A stretch of DNA of 45,568 bases from assembly GCA_016763315.1 (NCBI GenBank), contig JAESTZ010000082.1, positions 1 to 45,568 of the forward strand. The letters are read 5' to 3'. The stretch's first letter is position 1, and each line of letters starts with the position of its first letter. The notes below the pieces were generated by a model. It saw only the letters and a list, made by a program, of their open reading frames with translations. It ran no database searches and was not told the origin of the DNA. Shown here one piece after another: positions 29,775-38,980 of the stretch. The stretch is from Robiginitomaculum sp. GTDB lineage: Bacteria; Pseudomonadota; Alphaproteobacteria; Caulobacterales; Maricaulaceae. The position numbers and the translations under genes are program-made.

Positions 29775-30488
29775 TTATTTTTCCAATAAAAAGGTTACCT
29801 TAGAATGGGGCTTTATTCCTAAATGACGAACAATCGTATTTTTGGGTATCAATGATTTTTCCCCGAACAGCTTGTGCCATCCATTTACGCACCGGAAGGT
29901 GAATGGTAGTGGCATCTTCAAGACATCTTTGCTCTCTAATCCTTTGAGAATTTTTACTATTCCAATCACGCGATTTGAATAAAAATCATTCCAGATAATA
30001 GCCCATTTCTGCCATGGAGAAAAATAAGTATCCTCATAAATGACCAAACATTTGCGCGAACAGCGAATAGCCTCATTTAACAGCTCTTCTTGGTGCTCGA
30101 CATGGTGCAGCATCATCGCCATCACGATCACATCAAAACTATTATCTTCGAAGGGTAAATGCACGCCATCATAAAATTCGATGGGAATATCTGCATTTGC
30201 GTAATCAACCACATCGACACCACGCACATCGGCATTAAATCTTTTAGCGATGGCCTCGCCGAACTGCCCATTGCCGCACCCTACGTCTAGAACCCGGTCG
30301 CCTGCAGAAATAAAATTGTCAATATCATCCAAACGTTGTTTTAAGTCAGCTTTTTGGTGTGACGCATGGATGGCGGCATATTTCCGCTTGGGAATTGCCA
30401 TCAAAATAAAAAACAATAAAAATCCAAATAAAACGAATATAATCGACATTGGTAGATATAAGAAATTGCGCAGGGAACTTATATACAT
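29775..30488 (-). CDS. Membrane-anchored class I SAM-dependent methyltransferase
   Basis: 237 residues. An N-terminal hydrophobic stretch (about 8-32, LYLPMSIIFVLFGFLLFFILM) anchors a methyltransferase domain with motif I VLDVGCGNGQFGEAIAKRF, an acidic second strand (RGVDVVDY), FDVIVMAMMLHHVEH as motif III-like region, and LVIYEDTYFSPWQKW after it. The closest analogues are ubiquinone/lipid-type methyltransferases of the Methyltransf_11 group; the substrate is not clear. An isolated gene between the tRNA and the DUF5666 terminator. Confidence 0.8.
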   Translation of the reverse strand: MYISSLRNFLYLPMSIIFVLFGFLLFFILMAIPKRKYAAIHASHQKADLKQRLDDIDNFISAGDRVLDVGCGNGQFGEAIAKRFNADVRGVDVVDYANADIPIEFYDGVHLPFEDNSFDVIVMAMMLHHVEHQEELLNEAIRCSRKCLVIYEDTYFSPWQKWAIIWNDFYSNRVIGIVKILKGLESKDVLKMPLPFTFRCVNGWHKLFGEKSLIPKNTIVRHLGIKPHSKVTFLLEK

Positions 30489-30565
30489 AAAAAAACCTCA
30501 TGAAACTGGAGAGTTAATATTCTTTCTTTTGCGGTGCTAAAGAAGAGAGCTCTTGTTTTGTTATA

Positions 30566-30602
30566 AAAAGCGATGCGAAGTTGAAATCCGCATCGCTTTT
30601 TT
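30566..30602 (-). terminator. Hairpin terminator after the DUF5666 gene
   Basis: AAAAAGCGATGCG (30566-30578) and CGCATCGCTTTTT (30590-30602) form a 13-bp perfect stem with an 11-base loop. The A/T ends supply a T-run in either direction; the DUF5666 gene upstream on the minus strand is the likely user. Confidence 0.85.
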
Positions 30603-30651
30603 ATTTTAAGCCAAATACTGGTATGTTTAAGGCTGAGCTTACACTATTGTT

Positions 30652-32583
30652 TTAGTGATCGCCATCGTTGTCGTTATGATCATTGTCGTTGCCGTTATGA
30701 TCATTGTTGTTGTCGTTATGATCGCCATCGTTGTCGTTATGATCATTGTCGTTGCCGTTATGATCATTGTCGTTGTCGTTATGATCATTGTCGTTGCCGT
30801 TTTTAATGGAGACTTTGCTCGCTTCAAGAACATTACTGCCATTGAGAAGTCCCTCGGCCTCAATTTTTGAGTTCAGTGTAATATCGCTAGCCAATCCATG
30901 CTCGAACACAGTGTTTACATTTGTCAAAACCGGTTGTCCGTTTATATCAAAGTCTTGTACCGAAACAAATCTATCAACAATGCCCTCTAATTCCACATCA
31001 ACGCCTGGCTGTCCTACTTTACCCTCACTGTGTGCCCTTTCGATCCGGTTTGCATTTAGTGTTAAACCGGCCAGCACGGCATTTGATTTAGCTTCGACCA
31101 CATCACCATTTGCGAATTGACCATTAACAAAATGGCGGTCGAGACTTGCATTTGTATACTGAACAGTCAGGTTTTGAATCATGAAAGTTTTTAAAGCTGA
31201 ATTTAGATCTGTTATTTTACCGACTACAGAAATATGTCTGGCTTCGGCAAAACCACCTGCGAGGTATTCGATTCGGCTCGCCTGAATATTTCCTGAGGCA
31301 TCAAAAACCCCGTCTACTTCAACATAGTCTCCAGTCTGCAAATCTGCGAATAGCCGGTTTTGAAACACGGTTGCCGGATCAAAATTAATTGTTTGGCCTG
31401 CTACATCAAAAGTGGTTGTAGAAAGAGCCGTAATCGGGCCTTTGGCCAGCTCGGTATCAATTGATATGGTGTCTGCTGCGCCAGAAGACTTGGTTCCAAC
31501 CACACGAACTCGTTTGCCGGTGGATAAACGAGCCGCACCAGAGAGTGCGCCGTCATCTAAAATCCGTGTATAGTCAGCGGCACCATTAGTGTAGGATACT
31601 CCGTTTACGGTAAAACCATTGGCTGTTGCAATGTAATTACCAATAACAAGATCTGTGCCAGTCCCGCGTGCTGCAATGCCTGCCTCTCCAGCGATCAACG
31701 AATTAGAATCGGTGAAGCGCAGACGAATTCGATTATTGGCCGGATCAAAAGCTACTTCTGCATTGCGTAGAGCGAAAACAGCAAAAGTTGAAATATCTCC
31801 TGATAGAATGGAACTTTGAACTTTTGCCGATGGCGGAGCCAGACAAGCGCCGCTTGTAGGATCGGTTTCACATAATAGCGCAGTTACAGGCGCATTGGAT
31901 CCAGTGTATTCTGCTTTGACATCAAAGTCACCGTCAGCCCCAATATTTACTGCTGCCGCACTATAAGCGGTAAATTTTCCCAGTCCTGCAATGTCAACTA
32001 TTTGATCAAGATTTTGGGTTGCTGTAATCGCAATTACATCAGGTACTGCTTGTGTTGAAGCCGACAAGGTTAGAGTATTAACACCGGAAAAAACAGGTGC
32101 ATCACTAAATCCGTCACAAGAAAAGGCTAAAGAAAGGTCGGAGCCATTCATCGGGCTATTTGGTGTGATTGAGAACATAAAAGATTGGGAAGCTCCGGCA
32201 GGGATATCCACTGCGGCGTTCCTGATCCCAATAGGACTGTTGGTTAAAGGGTCTGTTGCCTGAAAGCTGAAGGCACCTACCGAAGAACCGGACTGTGCAA
32301 TTTTACAGTTTGTGGCTGGTGTAGCCGAAGAATTGATCATAGTGGCAAATGCGGTTGCCTCTTGGCCGATCTGAACAGAACGGCTAGCCGGGCTAACAGC
32401 ACCAAACAAGCCTACTTCTTGCGCGAAAGCCGAACTTGACGCGAATGCCGCCAGTCCAAGGAAAGCACCTACTTTTAAGGATGCTGTCCAGTTTCGGCGT
32501 TTGCCGCCAGTAATAGTTGCGCCTGATGCACAAGAGGCCGGTACGGACGCTGAGCCCAACAATACTAATTTATGAGAATTCAT
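30652..32583 (-). CDS. Secreted DUF5666-domain protein with Asn/Asp/His heptad-repeat tail
   Basis: 643 residues. A long signal peptide (GAFLGLAAFASSSAFAQ, cleavage near residue 55) shows export. Residues about 55-300 are a Ser/Thr/Ala-rich region with an immunoglobulin-like pattern. About 330-595 hold three DUF5666-like repeats (the VGTKSSG.., VEVDGVFDASGNIQASRIE and VDVELEGIVDRF segments). The last 49 residues are seven heptads of the type N-D/G-N-D-N/G-D-H. The tail looks suited to binding Ca2+, Zn2+, Ni2+ or Cu2+. It is divergent from an ECF sigma/FecR/TonB receptor operon, suggesting a co-regulated role in the same uptake system; that is inference. The start is ATG at 32583, with GGAGAT upstream. 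Confidence 0.85.
   Translation of the reverse strand: MNSHKLVLLGSASVPASCASGATITGGKRRNWTASLKVGAFLGLAAFASSSAFAQEVGLFGAVSPASRSVQIGQEATAFATMINSSATPATNCKIAQSGSSVGAFSFQATDPLTNSPIGIRNAAVDIPAGASQSFMFSITPNSPMNGSDLSLAFSCDGFSDAPVFSGVNTLTLSASTQAVPDVIAITATQNLDQIVDIAGLGKFTAYSAAAVNIGADGDFDVKAEYTGSNAPVTALLCETDPTSGACLAPPSAKVQSSILSGDISTFAVFALRNAEVAFDPANNRIRLRFTDSNSLIAGEAGIAARGTGTDLVIGNYIATANGFTVNGVSYTNGAADYTRILDDGALSGAARLSTGKRVRVVGTKSSGAADTISIDTELAKGPITALSTTTFDVAGQTINFDPATVFQNRLFADLQTGDYVEVDGVFDASGNIQASRIEYLAGGFAEARHISVVGKITDLNSALKTFMIQNLTVQYTNASLDRHFVNGQFANGDVVEAKSNAVLAGLTLNANRIERAHSEGKVGQPGVDVELEGIVDRFVSVQDFDINGQPVLTNVNTVFEHGLASDITLNSKIEAEGLLNGSNVLEASKVSIKNGNDNDHNDNDNDHNGNDNDHNDNDGDHNDNNNDHNGNDNDHNDNDGDH
30655..30801 (-). 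repeat. Seven tandem 21-base repeats encoding heptapeptides
   Basis: 147 bases = 7 units of 21. In protein order the units are NGNDNDH, NDNDNDH, NGNDNDH, NDNDGDH, NDNNNDH, NGNDNDH, NDNDGDH. Units 3-4 recur as 6-7, so there is also a 63-base higher-order period. Near-identical DNA units imply copy-number change by slippage or unequal exchange. Confidence 0.95.
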
Positions 32584-32601
32584 TTTAATCTCCACCTGTT
32601 C

Positions 32602-32623
32602 AACGATCCGGCATTGGGTCGTT
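32602..32623. promoter_or_regulatory. Inverted repeat in the leader of the DUF5666 gene
   Basis: AACGATCC (32602-32609) and GGGTCGTT (32616-32623) are complementary at 7 of 8 positions with a 6-base centre. It lies about 20-40 bases ahead of the DUF5666 start, so it could be an operator or a 5' UTR hairpin. Confidence 0.4.
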
Positions 32624-32665
32624 CACAGCATTGACGTAGCCCTTTACCGATATCCTCTAGTGTCT

Positions 32666-32694
32666 TTGAAAAAAATAAAATGCTAAAATATATC
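32666..32694 (+). promoter_or_regulatory. Candidate sigma-70 promoter of the ECF sigma operon
   Basis: TTGAAA (32666-32671), 17-base spacer, TATATC (32689-32694), about 38 bases before the sigma factor start. It would give basal expression of the sigma/anti-sigma pair. Confidence 0.45.
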
Positions 32695-32731
32695 CGTTAT
32701 TGATGTATCTTCATTTTCCTCCATACTGTTT

Positions 32732-33259
32732 ATGATGAGTATCGAGGAACTAAACGCTATTTACTTGGCTCAACGTGCCAATTTGTGTCGGTTTGTAGCT
32801 GCGCGCCTGCGTGATGAAGCTGGCGCAGAAGATGTCGTGCAAGACGTTTGGATGAGAATTGAAAAATCTAAAAAATTAGAGGAGATCGAGAATCCTGTCG
32901 GCTATCTCTTTACCATTGCGGGGCATTTGGCATTAGACATCATTCGCCAGCGAAAACGACAAAAAGCCAGGGAGGAAAAGTGGACAGACGAGACAACAAC
33001 TAAGCTAGATGGAATTGCCACTAGTCAGGAACAAAATGCCGAAGCTAGCCTGTTACAGGCAGAGCGCATAATAAAAGTCAGAACAGCAATCGCAAGACTA
33101 CCGCCTAAATCCAGACGTGCGTTTGAATTGCACCGTATGCAGGAAATGTCACATAAAGAAGTAGCTGCAGAGATGGGGATTGCTGTTAGCACCGTTGAGA
33201 AACACATAATTCGGGCGATGCGAGAGTTGGTTCAGACTTTACGGGATGATGTATCATGA
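32732..33259 (+). CDS. ECF sigma factor, FecI-like
   Basis: 175-residue alternative sigma factor. Region 2 covers about residues 10-80 (FVAARLRDEAGAEDVVQDVW, NPVGYLFTIAGHLALD) and region 4 about 110-170 (AIARLPPKSRRAFELHRMQE, SHKEVAAEMGIAVSTVEKHI). The VQDVW and VEKH motifs are typical of FecI-type factors used by TonB receptor signalling. It is followed, after 94 bases, by its likely anti-sigma factor. Two adjacent ATG codons (32732, 32735) could start it; I see no clear Shine-Dalgarno sequence. Confidence 0.93.
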   Translation: MMSIEELNAIYLAQRANLCRFVAARLRDEAGAEDVVQDVWMRIEKSKKLEEIENPVGYLFTIAGHLALDIIRQRKRQKAREEKWTDETTTKLDGIATSQEQNAEASLLQAERIIKVRTAIARLPPKSRRAFELHRMQEMSHKEVAAEMGIAVSTVEKHIIRAMRELVQTLRDDVS

Positions 33260-33353
33260 AGGTTTTTAATCATGATTTAGAAAATTTACCGAGTCGCAAT
33301 GGAGGTTTTTCCAAGCTGGTAACGTCTTTACTACAAGTGAGTAGGAATAAACA

Positions 33354-34394
33354 ATGAATTCGAAGTCTCAAACTAACGCAAAGCGTGCGACTGAAGACGA
33401 GGCCATTCAATGGCACGTCCTCTTGCGTAGTGGCGTTGCGACGGAAAGTGACTGGATGGACTTTACCCACTGGCTAGAAGAAGACCAGGAACGAAACGAG
33501 GCGTATGATCTTGTCTCTCTTTCATGGGAAGCTGCATCTGAGCAAGAACCAATAACCTTAAAGCCTTATGTATTTGATTTTTTCATAAACTTCTTCAGTG
33601 ATTCTTTACGCAAGCTCACCGAACTTGTGAGTGCCAAGCCTTGGGCGTTTGGCGGCGGATTCGGTGTTGCTACTGCCGCAATGGCAATTCTATTGCTTAC
33701 CCCCGCATTGTTAGACACTTCTAAGACTGCTGCCCCCCAAATATACGCTACGGCTGTCGGGGAGCAACGATCTGTGACTCTACAGGATGGCAGCACAGTA
33801 TTACTTAATACCGCCACCACAATATTGGTCAATATTACGCCGCAAGCTCGCCGTATTGAGTTAAAGAAGGGCGAGGCATTTTTCACTGTGCAACATGAAA
33901 ATGACCGTATTTTTGAAGTCACGGCTAACGGGTTGCGAATTACTGATTTGGGAACCAGTTTTGACGTGCGTGCGATAAATGCGCGAACACAGGTGTCGGT
34001 TATTGATGGAATCGTGGAAGTAGAGTCTCGAAGCCCAACAGATCAAAACAACATTCCTGTTAGGCTTATTGCTGGTCAGCAAGCGGTGCACAGTGCCGAT
34101 GCCAAGATTAAGGTGCAGACTTTTGATGCCAGTCAGATTACTGCATGGCAACGGGGTAATTTTGTATTCAAAAACGATAAACTCCCCACGATTGTCGCAG
34201 AAATCAATCGCTATTTCGAAAAACCATTGCGGTTGGACGGTCGCGATGTTTCAAATCTTTCGTTCTCCGGGATTATCCAAATGTCTGACCAAAAACGAAC
34301 CGTTCGTGATCTTGTTGCTATGTTATCTTTGCAGGATAATGAAACCGACACTGAAATTATTTTGACACGAAACACAATGAAACCTAATCAATAA
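33354..34394 (+). CDS. FecR-family anti-sigma factor / sigma regulator
   Basis: 346 residues. The cytoplasmic N-terminus (about 15-60, AIQWHVLLRSGV then FTHWLEEDQERNEAY) is the DUF4880-type sigma-binding region. One membrane helix lies at about 98-120. The periplasmic FecR domain follows (about 130-235: VGEQRSVTLQDGSTVLLNTATT, LKKGEAFFTV, DLGTSFDVRA). A C-terminal segment about 270-330 (LPTIVAEINRYFEKPLRL) resembles the receptor-contact part. It relays receptor occupancy to the sigma factor. AGGA precedes the ATG. Confidence 0.93.
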   Translation: MNSKSQTNAKRATEDEAIQWHVLLRSGVATESDWMDFTHWLEEDQERNEAYDLVSLSWEAASEQEPITLKPYVFDFFINFFSDSLRKLTELVSAKPWAFGGGFGVATAAMAILLLTPALLDTSKTAAPQIYATAVGEQRSVTLQDGSTVLLNTATTILVNITPQARRIELKKGEAFFTVQHENDRIFEVTANGLRITDLGTSFDVRAINARTQVSVIDGIVEVESRSPTDQNNIPVRLIAGQQAVHSADAKIKVQTFDASQITAWQRGNFVFKNDKLPTIVAEINRYFEKPLRLDGRDVSNLSFSGIIQMSDQKRTVRDLVAMLSLQDNETDTEIILTRNTMKPNQ

Positions 34395-34418
34395 GCATCT
34401 GCTAGTTTTGAGGTGAAG

Positions 34419-36929
34419 ATGTTTTATAGAGTTTTGGCAAATGTATGCCTTCGAATACTGATGATCAGCAGTTTATCTATTCTAAGCATATTGCCACTTG
34501 TGAAGCCTGCGCACGCGCAAAACGTCAAGACCTACATAATCGATTTGCCGCCTTTAAGCCTCGACAGATCATTAGAGATTTTAGCCCGCCAGATGCGAAT
34601 CTCAATCGATTTTTCATCCCATGACCTCAGCCAGACCCAAGTTTCATCTATACTGGGAGTATATAGACAAGCCAGTGGGTTATCTGTGGTTCTTGAGGGA
34701 ACTGGGTTTAGCTTTGAGTTGGTATCTAAAGATGTTTTTCGAATAGTGAGAGCCACTCAAAAAACATCAACGTCACCTTTAGCTCTTGCACCTAATACGG
34801 ATCTGTTTTTCAACGATGAACTAACCGACGAGATTATCGTGAGAGCAACAAAGCGGCCCTCGGTAATGGGTCGTTTGCCGATGAGTGTAAGTGTTTCCGA
34901 TAGTGACCAACTTGAAATGTTGCAAATTACCGACACAAACGCATTAGCGCTGCACACCACAGGCATGTCTGCAACTAATTTAGGACCCGGGCGTAACAAA
35001 ATTTTTATACGCGGGGTCTCTGACGGAAGTTTTACAGGTCGCCAGCAAGCAACTATCGGTGCTTATCTTGATAATATCAGGCTTAACTTTAATGAACCTG
35101 ATCCCTATTTGCAATTGGATGATATTTCCCATGTCGAGGTTCTAAAAGGCCCTCAAGGTACGCTGTACGGAGCCGGCTCATTGGGGGGATTGTATCGGGT
35201 AGTGACCAATGTGCCTGATCTCGTTGATTATTCGGCGATATTAAATCTAGATACATCCTTTACCAAACGAGGCGGTCAAAATGGCCGGATTAGCAGCACC
35301 ATAAATCTCCCGGTCATTGAAAACAAGCTAGGGTTCCGCATTACCGGGTATGGTAGCTATGACGCTGGTTATATTGATGACGTTCGTCTCGATAAGCAAA
35401 ATGTCAATGTTGTAAATTTGTTTGGTACCAGGATACGCATGTTGTGGAACGTCACGGATCAATGGGAAGCACAAGCAGGTCTCAACTTTCAGGACGTAAT
35501 TGCAGAAGATACCCAATATTATTTACATGAAGTTGGTGAATTTACACGCGAGAATTATGTTCAAGAACCATATGGCGATGACTACATAAATACTTATCTG
35601 GATATAAAAGGCCAGTTCGGGTGGGGGGAAATTGTTACATCTACTGCCTTTATTCATCGAGTAATCGACATCCAGAATGACGCTTCATTAGGCGTGCCTA
35701 CCCTGACAAACCTGCCTGTTACGGCAAGTGTTTTTGTTCGGGCTCGAGAGATCAATATGATCTCTAATGAAACCAGATTTGTATCTCGGTTGGGTGGGGA
35801 TCTGGATTGGTTATTGGGCGGGTTTTTGTCCCAAAGAGATGAGAGCTTTACCTCTAGTTTAACGATTCCAGGCTCAGGGGCGGTTCTTCCCGGGGGTGCT
35901 ATCGATGGAGATGTTGCCTTTGCGGAAAGGCGAATAGGTCGAGTTAATGAGCTGGCGTTTTTCGGTGAAACAACTTGGCATTTACCTTTTGATATTGATG
36001 TAACTGGAGGTCTTCGCTGGTTTTATTCGCAGGAGGAAACAACATCTAGAATCGGAGGGGCGCTAGGAACATCTATAGTAACACGTAAAGGCACCAGTCG
36101 TGATACCGGTTTCACTCCAAAAGCAGCGATTAGCTATAAGCGGGATGAAAACATGATGTTTTTTGCGCAGATGTCACAGGGGTATAGAGTTGGCGGTATT
36201 AACCTGAATAGTCCAGAAGGTGTTTTTTTTGAATACGACGTAAATATTGCCTCTGACGACCCTAACGATGACCAGAACGAAGATTTGTTTGAACCTGATC
36301 AATTAACTATGTTTGAAGTCGGTAGTAGATTTTCTTTCCGCGATGACAGTTTGCAAGTCAACTTATCAGCGTTTAGTTTTTACTGGGAGGATATTCAAAC
36401 AGATCAAATTCTGCCCACCGGGTTTGCCACCATTTTAAATGCCGGATACGCGCGAAGCAAAGGCTTGGAAGTTGATGTAACGTTCCAAGCAACGCCTAAT
36501 TTTTCACTTGATGTCAATTTTTCCTATAACGACCCTGATCTGGTAATTACCAATCCGTTTTTAAGCTCCAAAGTAGATGATCATTTACCGATGATACCGA
36601 AATTTGCTGGCGGGATTATTGCAGAATACAGATTAACCACAAATTCCGGACTTCAATGGATTTTTAGTGGAGATTACACTTATACCGGCCGATCACAGCT
36701 TACATTTGCTCAAGTCGATAACCGTGACACAGATCCATCTAATATGCTGAATTTGCGAATTACTTTGGAGCAACCAAATAGCTGGCAAACAGCGATTTAT
36801 GTGAGAAATGTACTAAACGAAGACAGCAACACATTTGCTTTTGGCAATCCGTTCAGTTTTAGAACTAAAGTGTTACACACTCCGCCACCGCCTCAAACTA
36901 TTGGCGTTTTACTCAGCAAGAAATTTTAA
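34419..36929 (+). CDS. TonB-dependent transducer receptor with N-terminal STN domain
   Basis: 836 residues. After a signal peptide (ending KPAHAQ, ~residue 34), an STN/secretin-like signalling domain spans about 38-108 (YIIDLPPLSLDRSLEILARQ, SILGVYRQASGLSVVLEGTG). The plug follows (about 130-260: DEIIVRATKRPSVMGRLPMS, LKGPQGTLYGAGSLGGLYRV), then a 22-strand barrel ending in VLLSKKF. The STN domain marks it as the sensor that activates the FecR/sigma pair just upstream when ligand binds. ATG at 34419 sits 5 bases after GAGG; an in-frame GTG at 34413 is the other choice. The ligand is unknown. Confidence 0.94.
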   Translation: MFYRVLANVCLRILMISSLSILSILPLVKPAHAQNVKTYIIDLPPLSLDRSLEILARQMRISIDFSSHDLSQTQVSSILGVYRQASGLSVVLEGTGFSFELVSKDVFRIVRATQKTSTSPLALAPNTDLFFNDELTDEIIVRATKRPSVMGRLPMSVSVSDSDQLEMLQITDTNALALHTTGMSATNLGPGRNKIFIRGVSDGSFTGRQQATIGAYLDNIRLNFNEPDPYLQLDDISHVEVLKGPQGTLYGAGSLGGLYRVVTNVPDLVDYSAILNLDTSFTKRGGQNGRISSTINLPVIENKLGFRITGYGSYDAGYIDDVRLDKQNVNVVNLFGTRIRMLWNVTDQWEAQAGLNFQDVIAEDTQYYLHEVGEFTRENYVQEPYGDDYINTYLDIKGQFGWGEIVTSTAFIHRVIDIQNDASLGVPTLTNLPVTASVFVRAREINMISNETRFVSRLGGDLDWLLGGFLSQRDESFTSSLTIPGSGAVLPGGAIDGDVAFAERRIGRVNELAFFGETTWHLPFDIDVTGGLRWFYSQEETTSRIGGALGTSIVTRKGTSRDTGFTPKAAISYKRDENMMFFAQMSQGYRVGGINLNSPEGVFFEYDVNIASDDPNDDQNEDLFEPDQLTMFEVGSRFSFRDDSLQVNLSAFSFYWEDIQTDQILPTGFATILNAGYARSKGLEVDVTFQATPNFSLDVNFSYNDPDLVITNPFLSSKVDDHLPMIPKFAGGIIAEYRLTTNSGLQWIFSGDYTYTGRSQLTFAQVDNRDTDPSNMLNLRITLEQPNSWQTAIYVRNVLNEDSNTFAFGNPFSFRTKVLHTPPPPQTIGVLLSKKF

Positions 36930-36937
36930 GCAGTTTT

Positions 36938-38980
36938 ATGGGCAGTTTTATGAAGTCTTACATCGTATTTTGTATAAGTTTATTTTGGATTTTCGCAACA
37001 CAGCCAACTTATGCTGGCGATGTTGACGAAAATGTCGATGACGAAGTTATTGTTACCGCCACCCGATCCAAATTACCGACCAAAGACTATGCCGGCAGCG
37101 TCTCGGTTCTGGGACAGGAGCAATTACAGCTGATTGCGCCAGTTCATCCGGCGGAAGCTTTGAATGAAATTGCCGGAGTTAATATCCATAGAAATAGCGG
37201 GCAAGAACATTTAACCGCCATTCGCTCTCCGGTTCTGACCGGCGGAGCTGGCGCAGGCTCGTTTTTATACCTCGAAGATGGTGTTCCATTACGTGCCGCC
37301 GGATTTTCCAATGTTAACGGTCTGTTTGAAGGCGCGCTGGATCTTGCTGGCGGCGTTGAAGTCACCAAAGGCCCGGGCAGCGTACTTTATGGCTCCAATG
37401 CTGTGCATGGCCTTGTAAACATATTATCTCAGGCACCAAGTTCTGAGCAAGACCTGTTAGTTGATATTATTGGCAGCAGCGCCGGGTATGTGCGTCTTAA
37501 AACATCTGCCAATGGCAATGCACTCTCTGGTCGTTATCGTATTTCGGCAAGCCTAGCGCATGATGCAGGTTTTCGCGAAGACTCCGGCTTTGATCAGCAA
37601 AAAATACAAGTCCGTCACGATGTTGATATTGGCCGGTGGTCACTAAAAACTCTGGCAACATTTCAAAATCTCAATCAGGAAACCGCCGGATTTATCAGAG
37701 GCTTTGAGGCATATAAAGATAGTAATGTCTCACGAACCAACCCCAATCCCGAAGCTTTTAGAGACGGAAAGTCTGCACGTATTGCTATGCATTTTACCAA
37801 AGTAACCGATAATAATTCCAGATTGTCATTTATTCCCTATGCGCGCTGGACAGATTTATCATTCAGGCGACATTTTGTGCCGGGAAAAGCACTTGAGGAT
37901 AACGGTCATAAAAGCGTTGGTCTGTTATCTTCTGTTAGTGGAATTTCCAGTTTTGGCGAATATACCCTTGGCATTGATGCAGAATATACCAAGGGGTATT
38001 TGCGTGAATTTCAACCCGGCCCCAGTGTGTTTTCATTTATTCAGGGCGATCATTTTGATTATGATGTGAGGTCTTACGTTTCGTCTGCTTATGCGCAAAA
38101 CAGGTTTGATCTTGGAGCAAAAACCAAAATCAATATCGGTGTGCGTGCCGATTACACATATTATGATTACCAAAACAAAATCGACAATGGCCGGTTCGGA
38201 CGCTTTATTCGCATTCCGGACAGGCAAGATAGCTTCTTTGTTGTGACGCCTAAAGTCGGTATTACCCATAAGTTCAGTGATAATATAAGTGCCTATGGCC
38301 GCTATGCTAGAGCCGGCAGAGCGCCACAAGTGACCGATGCCTACAGCTTGCAATTAGGGCAGGTCGCTGGCGAAATAAAGCCCGAAATTCTCGACAGTTT
38401 CGAGCTTGGGCTAAAGGGCAATACGGGTAGTGTGACGTTTGAGCTGGCAGCATTTGCCATGCAAAAAGAGAACTTCTTCTTTCGCAACGCCAACGGCTTT
38501 AACGTGGTTGATGGCAAAACCAAACATCGGGGTATTGAGCTTAGCTTTGCGGCACCGTTGTCTGATTTTCTGGATATTTCTGGGGGGTTTACTTTGGCCA
38601 ATCACACCTATGACTTCACCGATATTGTTGGCTCACCGTCGAGTTCCATTACTAAAGGCAATCAAGTGGATACTGCTCCCAATACATTGGGGTTCTTGCA
38701 AATAACCGCACAACCAAAACCGAAACTACAAACCTCCTTAAAATGGCAACATGTTGGGGATTATTACCTAGACTCCGGCAATACGACCAAATACGGCGGA
38801 CATAATGTTTTTACGCTTCGTTCAAACTACCAACTGACCCGAAAACTTAACATCTATGGGCGTGTTGATAATTTGTTTGATGCTGCCTATGCGGATCGTG
38901 CGGATTTTGCCTTTGGTTCATATCGCTATTTTCCTGCCCGTCCGCGAGCCCTATTTTTTGGGATCAGGTATCAAGGTTAA
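36938..38980 (+). CDS. TonB-dependent outer-membrane receptor without STN domain
   Basis: 680 residues in the same operon, 8 bases after the transducer. Signal peptide (SYIVFCISLFWIFATQPTYAG), TonB-box-like EVIVTATRS, plug about 40-160 (HPAEALNEIAGVNIHRNS, VTKGPGSVLYGSNAVHGLVNIL) and a barrel ending ALFFGIRYQG. It may carry a related ligand, or the released product of what the transducer senses. Its C-terminus ends in Gly rather than the usual Phe, though FFG lies a few residues before. ATG codons at 36938 and 36950 are both possible starts. The plug resembles siderophore/vitamin-B12-type receptors; no stronger claim is supported. Confidence 0.93.
   Translation: MGSFMKSYIVFCISLFWIFATQPTYAGDVDENVDDEVIVTATRSKLPTKDYAGSVSVLGQEQLQLIAPVHPAEALNEIAGVNIHRNSGQEHLTAIRSPVLTGGAGAGSFLYLEDGVPLRAAGFSNVNGLFEGALDLAGGVEVTKGPGSVLYGSNAVHGLVNILSQAPSSEQDLLVDIIGSSAGYVRLKTSANGNALSGRYRISASLAHDAGFREDSGFDQQKIQVRHDVDIGRWSLKTLATFQNLNQETAGFIRGFEAYKDSNVSRTNPNPEAFRDGKSARIAMHFTKVTDNNSRLSFIPYARWTDLSFRRHFVPGKALEDNGHKSVGLLSSVSGISSFGEYTLGIDAEYTKGYLREFQPGPSVFSFIQGDHFDYDVRSYVSSAYAQNRFDLGAKTKINIGVRADYTYYDYQNKIDNGRFGRFIRIPDRQDSFFVVTPKVGITHKFSDNISAYGRYARAGRAPQVTDAYSLQLGQVAGEIKPEILDSFELGLKGNTGSVTFELAAFAMQKENFFFRNANGFNVVDGKTKHRGIELSFAAPLSDFLDISGGFTLANHTYDFTDIVGSPSSSITKGNQVDTAPNTLGFLQITAQPKPKLQTSLKWQHVGDYYLDSGNTTKYGGHNVFTLRSNYQLTRKLNIYGRVDNLFDAAYADRADFAFGSYRYFPARPRALFFGIRYQG

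Noticed and set aside
30655-30870. An open frame of Val/Ile/Met on the + strand across the repeats
   Set aside because: It is the antisense of the 21-base repeats of the DUF5666 gene; its composition follows from the repeat, with no ribosome binding site of note.
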